From: Gelidibacter salicanalis
GTDB lineage: Bacteria; Bacteroidota; Bacteroidia; Flavobacteriales; Flavobacteriaceae
Assembly (NCBI RefSeq): GCF_016469035.1
Contig: NZ_JAEHJZ010000059.1
Coordinates: 1 to 38,273 of the forward strand
DNA length: 38,273 nucleotides
Reading direction: 5' to 3'
The notes below the pieces were generated by a model. That model saw only the letters and a list, made by a program, of their open reading frames with translations, had not been told where the DNA came from and searched no databases. The translations under genes and the position numbers were made by a program. Positions 34,758 to 38,273 of this stretch are shown in pieces. Positions within the stretch are counted from its first letter, which is position 1. Every line of letters starts with the position of its first letter.

Positions 34758-35774
34758 CTATAATGACTTTCTTTGGATTAGCTGAGAAGGGATTATTTTT
34801 TGTACATGTTCTTTCAATTTTAAATAATTAGCAGATTCTTTAGCCATTTTTTTAAAGTCGATGGAAATTGTTGTTATTCCTCCACATATAATTTCTTTAA
34901 TAGCGTTATCATTATGGGCTAATAAGCCTAAGTCTTTCCCAATAACATAGTTTCTTGTCTTACTATCTTTTAGAATTTCCCATAAATCGCTGTCATTAAT
35001 AAAAAAGTATAACCTGTCTTTTTTTATACTCCCTGGTTCGTATTGGGCTTCAACCTTTGCATTGATATTAAATTCTTTAGTGAATTTTTTAAAGGCATTT
35101 AATATCCCAATAGGATAATCAGAATCGTTATTAAAGAATAAAACGAATTGTTTGTATTTATTTATTTCGATAAGTAATTTTTTTAATTGCTCATAAGTTG
35201 AACTTTCAAATTCTTGAGTAATATATGAATATTGACTAGGAAGTGAAACATGTCTATCAATAACTAGCAACTTATCTGAAGGGATTTTTTTTAGCAATAA
35301 ACTTACCTCGGGAGTCTGGATAGGAGCAACAACATACATACCATATCTGCCTGAGATTCTAGTAAGAATATCTTTAAATACATCTAAATTATTATGATGA
35401 AAAAACACGTTAATAATGTATTTTTTACCTAACTCCTTTCTAAATGTGTTATAGAAATCTTCTTGAAACGTATGAAATGCATAAAGCACAAGAGCAACTC
35501 TTAGTTTAGTTTTAGTATTAACATCGGCAATATAATAACCTTTAAAATTTTTAGATTCTACAATACCTCTACCTTTTAAATCTTCATAAGCTTTAACAAT
35601 AGTCTTTCTGGCAAAGCCTACCTCAGCAACCATTATATTAATTGAAGGTAACTTGTCTCCTTTTTTTAAATCTTTAGCCTCTATTACACCCTCTATCGCT
35701 TTAATTAACTTTTCATGCTTAGTTAAAGTAGAAATTTTTTTTAACTCGTTTATTTTTTCAAATAGTAGCTTCAT
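34758..35774 (-). CDS. GntR-family transcriptional regulator with sugar-binding-like domain
   Basis: This 338-residue regulator is encoded 171 bp upstream of the SusC-type gene on the same strand. A GntR-type winged helix-turn-helix (about 15-85) is visible in KGDKLPSINIMVAEVGFARKTIVKAYEDLKGRGIVESKNFKGYYI. Residues 92-330 resemble a LacI/periplasmic-binding fold, with alternating strands and helices (LRVALVLYAF, GMYVVAPIQTPE, KLLVIDRHVS, GGITTISIDFKKMAKESANYL). This combination is typical of Bacteroidota sugar-operon regulators, where a sugar or its metabolite releases DNA. It is the likely controller of the operon via the ATGCTACT repeats. An IS element has inserted 122 bp upstream of its start codon. 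Confidence 0.88.
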   Translation of the reverse strand: MKLLFEKINELKKISTLTKHEKLIKAIEGVIEAKDLKKGDKLPSINIMVAEVGFARKTIVKAYEDLKGRGIVESKNFKGYYIADVNTKTKLRVALVLYAFHTFQEDFYNTFRKELGKKYIINVFFHHNNLDVFKDILTRISGRYGMYVVAPIQTPEVSLLLKKIPSDKLLVIDRHVSLPSQYSYITQEFESSTYEQLKKLLIEINKYKQFVLFFNNDSDYPIGILNAFKKFTKEFNINAKVEAQYEPGSIKKDRLYFFINDSDLWEILKDSKTRNYVIGKDLGLLAHNDNAIKEIICGGITTISIDFKKMAKESANYLKLKEHVQKIIPSQLIQRKSL

Positions 35775-35949
35775 ATGTTATAACTCAGACATTATATTAA
35801 TCTTTTTAGAACTTTATTTCTAACCAAAAAAATCTTTTTAAATTAGAAATGTAATCACAATCATCTAATTTTTAAATTTAAATATATTATATAAATACTC
35901 AAGTTTCGCACCCATTATTTACAGGGTTTAAACGACAAAAAATAGCATG

Positions 35950-35974
35950 AAAACCAAGGGTAACCCTTGGTTTT
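35950..35974. terminator. Hairpin inside the IS, ahead of the transposase
   Basis: AAAACCAAGGG (35950-35960), loop TAA, CCCTTGGTTTT (35964-35974): a perfect 11-bp stem flanked by A and T tracts. Between the left inverted repeat and the transposase ATG it would stop outside transcription from entering the transposase gene. Confidence 0.75.
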
Positions 35975-36011
35975 ACTGTATCTTTAAGTTACCAAACACA
36001 AAGTACAAAAC

Positions 36012-37445
36012 ATGCTACAAAACGAAGATATTGCAAAAATTCAAGAAATAAAAGGGAAGTTTAATAAGGTTTGGGTCAGTTCAGAATATTTACAGGCGCA
36101 TCTGAATATTATAGGATTCAATAAAATAAAAAGTCGGTTCAGTTGGTGTAAAAAAGCAGGGTATTCATTCGAGAGTTTGATCGCTACACTTTTAATTTTA
36201 CCACTTATTGGAATCAATTCCATTTATGGACTTACAACCGGCAAGGACGCGGGAGTAAGTAAATGTGGAAAAGATTCATACTATCGGATTTCAGCAAATC
36301 AAAAAATCAATTGGAGAGCCTTTTTAGCTCAGTTCGTAAAGCAATACTTATTAAAGGATGAACTTTTCACACCCTCGGCGGATGCTACAAGATGCTTGGT
36401 TTTTGATGATACTGATCTTTCAAAAACAGGAAAGACCATTGAAGGAGTTTCAAAGATTCACAACCATGTATCAAAAACCTATTACTTTGGTTTTAAGCTA
36501 CTCGTAGCTGGGTATTGGAACGGAAGTGTCTTTATCCCCATTGATTTTAGTTTGCACCGTGAGAGCAAAACATCAAAATTAAAATATGGCTTAACAGCAA
36601 GGCAGCGCAAGGCCCAAAAGAAGACTCCAAGATGTTTTAAGACATTTGCGGCAAAGAGGTACAAGGAACTCAATAAAAAGAAAACAGACATGTTAGTGCA
36701 AATGTTCTCAAGGGTTGTAAAGCGCAAAATTTCTGTAGATTACATTTTAATGGATACCTGGTTTACCAGCGTAAGCCTACTTAAAAAGCTGCGAAGCATT
36801 TGTGGCACGACCCATATTATTGGGATGTATAAATACAATAGTAAAATTGGAGTCAGATCAAAGGTCAAAACGTTGACACAACTCAAAAAACAGAAAGCAA
36901 AACCGAAGCGGTGCCGTAAATTTAAGTACTACTACCATCATTACATATCTGAAATTGATGGACTTAAGGTTGCTGTCTTTATTTCAAAACGTGGGAATAA
37001 CGGCAAATGGCACACGTTAATAACAACGGACACAACACTGAAATTCGTAAAAGCAGTTGAAGTATACAGTATTCGATGGTCAATTGAGGTCTTTTTTAAA
37101 GAAGCTAAGCAGCTCTTTGGGCTTGGAAAATGTCAGTCTACCAATTTTGATGTTCAGATCGCACAAATAACAATTACAATGACTCAATATTTGCTCACAA
37201 GTATTCGATACAGGATGGAAGCTTATGAGACCATAGGTGGATTATTTAAAGATTTGAAGCAAGATTATATTGAAAACAAGTTAAATATCAGGATATTAGC
37301 AGTTGTAAGCTTAATACTGACCGTTTTGGAAAAACTAATAGAATCAATTGATATTGAATATATTACTTCTAAAATAATATCAAATATCGAGGATTTTGGA
37401 TTTATAACAAATACTCATGAGTTTAGATATCAATCCATTACGTGA
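36012..37445 (+). CDS. IS4-family transposase (DDE)
   Basis: This 477-residue DDE transposase catalyses cut-and-paste movement of the element. Candidate catalytic residues are an aspartate of FDDTDLSKTG (132-135), Asp248 in YILMDTWFTS and Glu359. The IS4 hallmark Y-(2)-R-(3)-E-(6)-K is exact: Y352, R355, E359, K366 in YSIRWSIEVFFKEAK. The reading frame is intact. The nearest known group within IS4 was not determined. Confidence 0.93.
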   Translation: MLQNEDIAKIQEIKGKFNKVWVSSEYLQAHLNIIGFNKIKSRFSWCKKAGYSFESLIATLLILPLIGINSIYGLTTGKDAGVSKCGKDSYYRISANQKINWRAFLAQFVKQYLLKDELFTPSADATRCLVFDDTDLSKTGKTIEGVSKIHNHVSKTYYFGFKLLVAGYWNGSVFIPIDFSLHRESKTSKLKYGLTARQRKAQKKTPRCFKTFAAKRYKELNKKKTDMLVQMFSRVVKRKISVDYILMDTWFTSVSLLKKLRSICGTTHIIGMYKYNSKIGVRSKVKTLTQLKKQKAKPKRCRKFKYYYHHYISEIDGLKVAVFISKRGNNGKWHTLITTDTTLKFVKAVEVYSIRWSIEVFFKEAKQLFGLGKCQSTNFDVQIAQITITMTQYLLTSIRYRMEAYETIGGLFKDLKQDYIENKLNIRILAVVSLILTVLEKLIESIDIEYITSKIISNIEDFGFITNTHEFRYQSIT

Positions 37446-37540
37446 AATTAATCTGGTGCGAAACTTGAGTATAAATTATAATCATTAATGCTATTAAAAA
37501 TTGTAAGCACATTACTTCTTATTAATGTCATCTTCAATTG

Positions 37541-37587
37541 TAGTGAGTTTTCCCCGATAGAAAGTTAACAATTAAAGAAACTCACTA
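37541..37587. repeat. 10-bp inverted repeat TAGTGAGTTT
   Basis: TAGTGAGTTT (37541-37550) and AAACTCACTA (37578-37587) are perfect reverse complements separated by 27 bp. There is no T-run and no nearby gene. Confidence 0.5.
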
Positions 37588-37630
37588 ACATATATATAAT
37601 GCCTAAATAAAGCGTGTTCACTAAACTAAG

Positions 37631-37675
37631 GGGAATAGCAAGAGGGTAACGGGCAAAGCCACGTTACATATTCCC
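37631..37675. repeat. Nested hairpin
   Basis: An inner stem GTAACGGGC / GCC-A-CGTTAC (37646-37667, loop AAA, one bulged A) is enclosed by an outer stem GGGAATA (37631-37637) / TATTCCC (37669-37675). The asymmetry (8 unpaired bases on the left, 1 on the right) gives a bent, imperfect hairpin rather than a terminator. Confidence 0.6.
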
Positions 37676-38131
37676 ATCCCAGTACAATTTATTGATTATC
37701 AATCAGTTAAAAATATACTGTTTTTTAAAATTTCATCGATTTGCGTCAAATGGTCTCAAACCGCCTGTAAACAGGGAAGAATTTGCGTCAATTGATGAAT
37801 TATCGAGTCTTTATGGGGAAGTTTAAGAATGTCCAAGAGTGTTTAAGAATTTTCAGAAAACTATTCAATTCACATAGTGTCGTAACGGCTATAATGTTTT
37901 TTTTTCTTTTCAATAGCAATTATCACTATAAGGAAAAAAGTGGAAACGTGTAAAGTTTTCAGAAAGACAAGAATGATTTTAAAGTAAAATTTTTGTAACT
38001 ATTCAGCCTATCTAAAGAAACTCATAGTTGTTAACAATTTAGATTTTACCTTTTGTAAAAACAGCTGTGCTATTAACATTTGTTCGTTACTGCCTAACAA
38101 CTATGCGTCTGGTTTTTAGCACCTTTGACCA

Positions 38132-38273
38132 ATGTGTGTTTACTTTGGGTCAAACACAAAGAATTTGAACTCCGACAAAAATCGTATTGCAGAACTAGAG
38201 TCCAAAGTTATTCGATTGGAAGCGATAATTGAAAAATTACTTGATAAAATTGAAGACTTAACACATCGAAAAA
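38132..38273 (+). CDS. N-terminus of a probable IS66-family transposase (cut by window edge)
   Basis: The frame opens at ATG 38132 (or TTG 38165) after a stop at 38126 and is still open at the window edge, giving 47 codons. The peptide IAELESKVIRLEAIIEKLLDKI is a leucine-zipper-like coiled coil followed by EDLTHRK. This is the form of the N-terminus of IS66 (TnpC) transposases, where an asparagine/serine-rich segment normally follows. No TnpA or TnpB gene is visible upstream, as in single-gene Bacteroidota members. The call rests on a short peptide. Confidence 0.5.
   Translation, partial: MCVYFGSNTKNLNSDKNRIAELESKVIRLEAIIEKLLDKIEDLTHRK

Larger units (their letters stand above)
35897..37470 (+). 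mobile_element. Complete IS4-type insertion sequence
   Basis: A 1574-bp element bounded by perfect 16-bp terminal inverted repeats, ACTCAAGTTTCGCACC (35897-35912) and its reverse complement (37455-37470). The flanking hexamer ATAAAT occurs at 35891-35896 and 37471-37476, a probable target duplication, though shorter than the 9-13 bp usual for classical IS4 members. It carries one intact transposase gene whose stop is 9 bp from the right repeat. It looks complete and may be active. It lies upstream of the GntR-type regulator gene. Confidence 0.9.
37471..38131. other. Structured non-coding region right of the IS
   Basis: About 660 bp without a gene. It holds inverted repeats at 37541-37587 and 37631-37675, a direct repeat GTTTAAGAAT (37821-37830 and 37841-37850), two TTTGCGTCAA segments near 37740 and 37781, and the inverted pair CATAGTTGTTA/TAACAACTATG (38023-38033 and 38095-38105). 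The density of repeats suggests remnants or ends of mobile DNA. Confidence 0.5.

Noticed and set aside
36002-36022. ATGCTAC near the transposase start as a further operator copy
   Set aside because: It is a single 7-base match at a start codon inside the IS and lacks the phased arrangement.
38023-38105. CATAGTTGTTA / GCCTAACAACTATG pair as an integron attC site
   Set aside because: The GCCTAAC box is present, but the matching GTTRRRY box and internal L boxes are not, and no integrase is nearby.

Overview
The window looks like chromosomal DNA of a low-GC member of the Bacteroidota, most likely a marine Flavobacteriaceae. The signs are a SusC/SusD pair, Bacteroidota lipoprotein signals, promoter -7 boxes of the form TAnnTTTG, a hybrid-style propeller histidine kinase and UnbV/FG-GAP lipoproteins. 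This is inferred from gene content only; no database search was run. No tRNA, rRNA or CRISPR array was seen.

Layout. (1) 1-10.5 kb: an acyl-CoA synthetase, a serine-hydrolase lipoprotein, two small secreted proteins, and a propeller sensor kinase with its LuxR-type response regulator. This block is bracketed by two inverted copies of a ~225-bp non-coding repeat (1-227 and 10253-10476). A 20-bp imperfect palindrome with identical arms lies just upstream of both the kinase and the regulator. (2) 10.5-12.8 kb: an eight-haem lipoprotein cytochrome with HEAT and TPR repeats. (3) 13.4-19.3 kb: a probable defence or accessory island. It holds a compact type II restriction-modification operon (HTH controller, C5-cytosine methyltransferase, PD-(D/E)XK endonuclease) with a palindromic operator over its promoter, then a tightly coupled pair encoding a membrane-anchored patatin-like lipase and an endonuclease/exonuclease/phosphatase-fold protein. 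(4) 19.9-35.8 kb: one long minus-strand operon plus its regulator: GntR-type regulator, SusC, SusD, cytoplasmic GH36-like alpha-galactosidase, sodium:solute symporter, glycerol kinase, glycerol-3-phosphate dehydrogenase and an UnbV/FG-GAP lipoprotein. (5) 35.9-38.3 kb: a complete IS4-type insertion sequence, structured non-coding DNA, and the start of a probable IS66-type transposase cut by the window edge.

The most interesting system is region 4. A TonB-linked outer-membrane importer, an inner-membrane symporter, an alpha-galactosidase without a signal peptide and a two-step glycerol-to-DHAP pathway sit in one transcription unit, with no glycerol facilitator in the window. The simplest reading is a locus that imports an alpha-galactosyl-glycerol intact, splits it in the cytoplasm and burns the glycerol on the spot. 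Floridoside, the red-algal photoassimilate and osmolyte, is the leading candidate. The promoter of this operon carries three ATGCTACT repeats at helical spacing, a likely operator for the adjacent GntR-type regulator. A second candidate system is the patatin/EEP pair beside the restriction operon.
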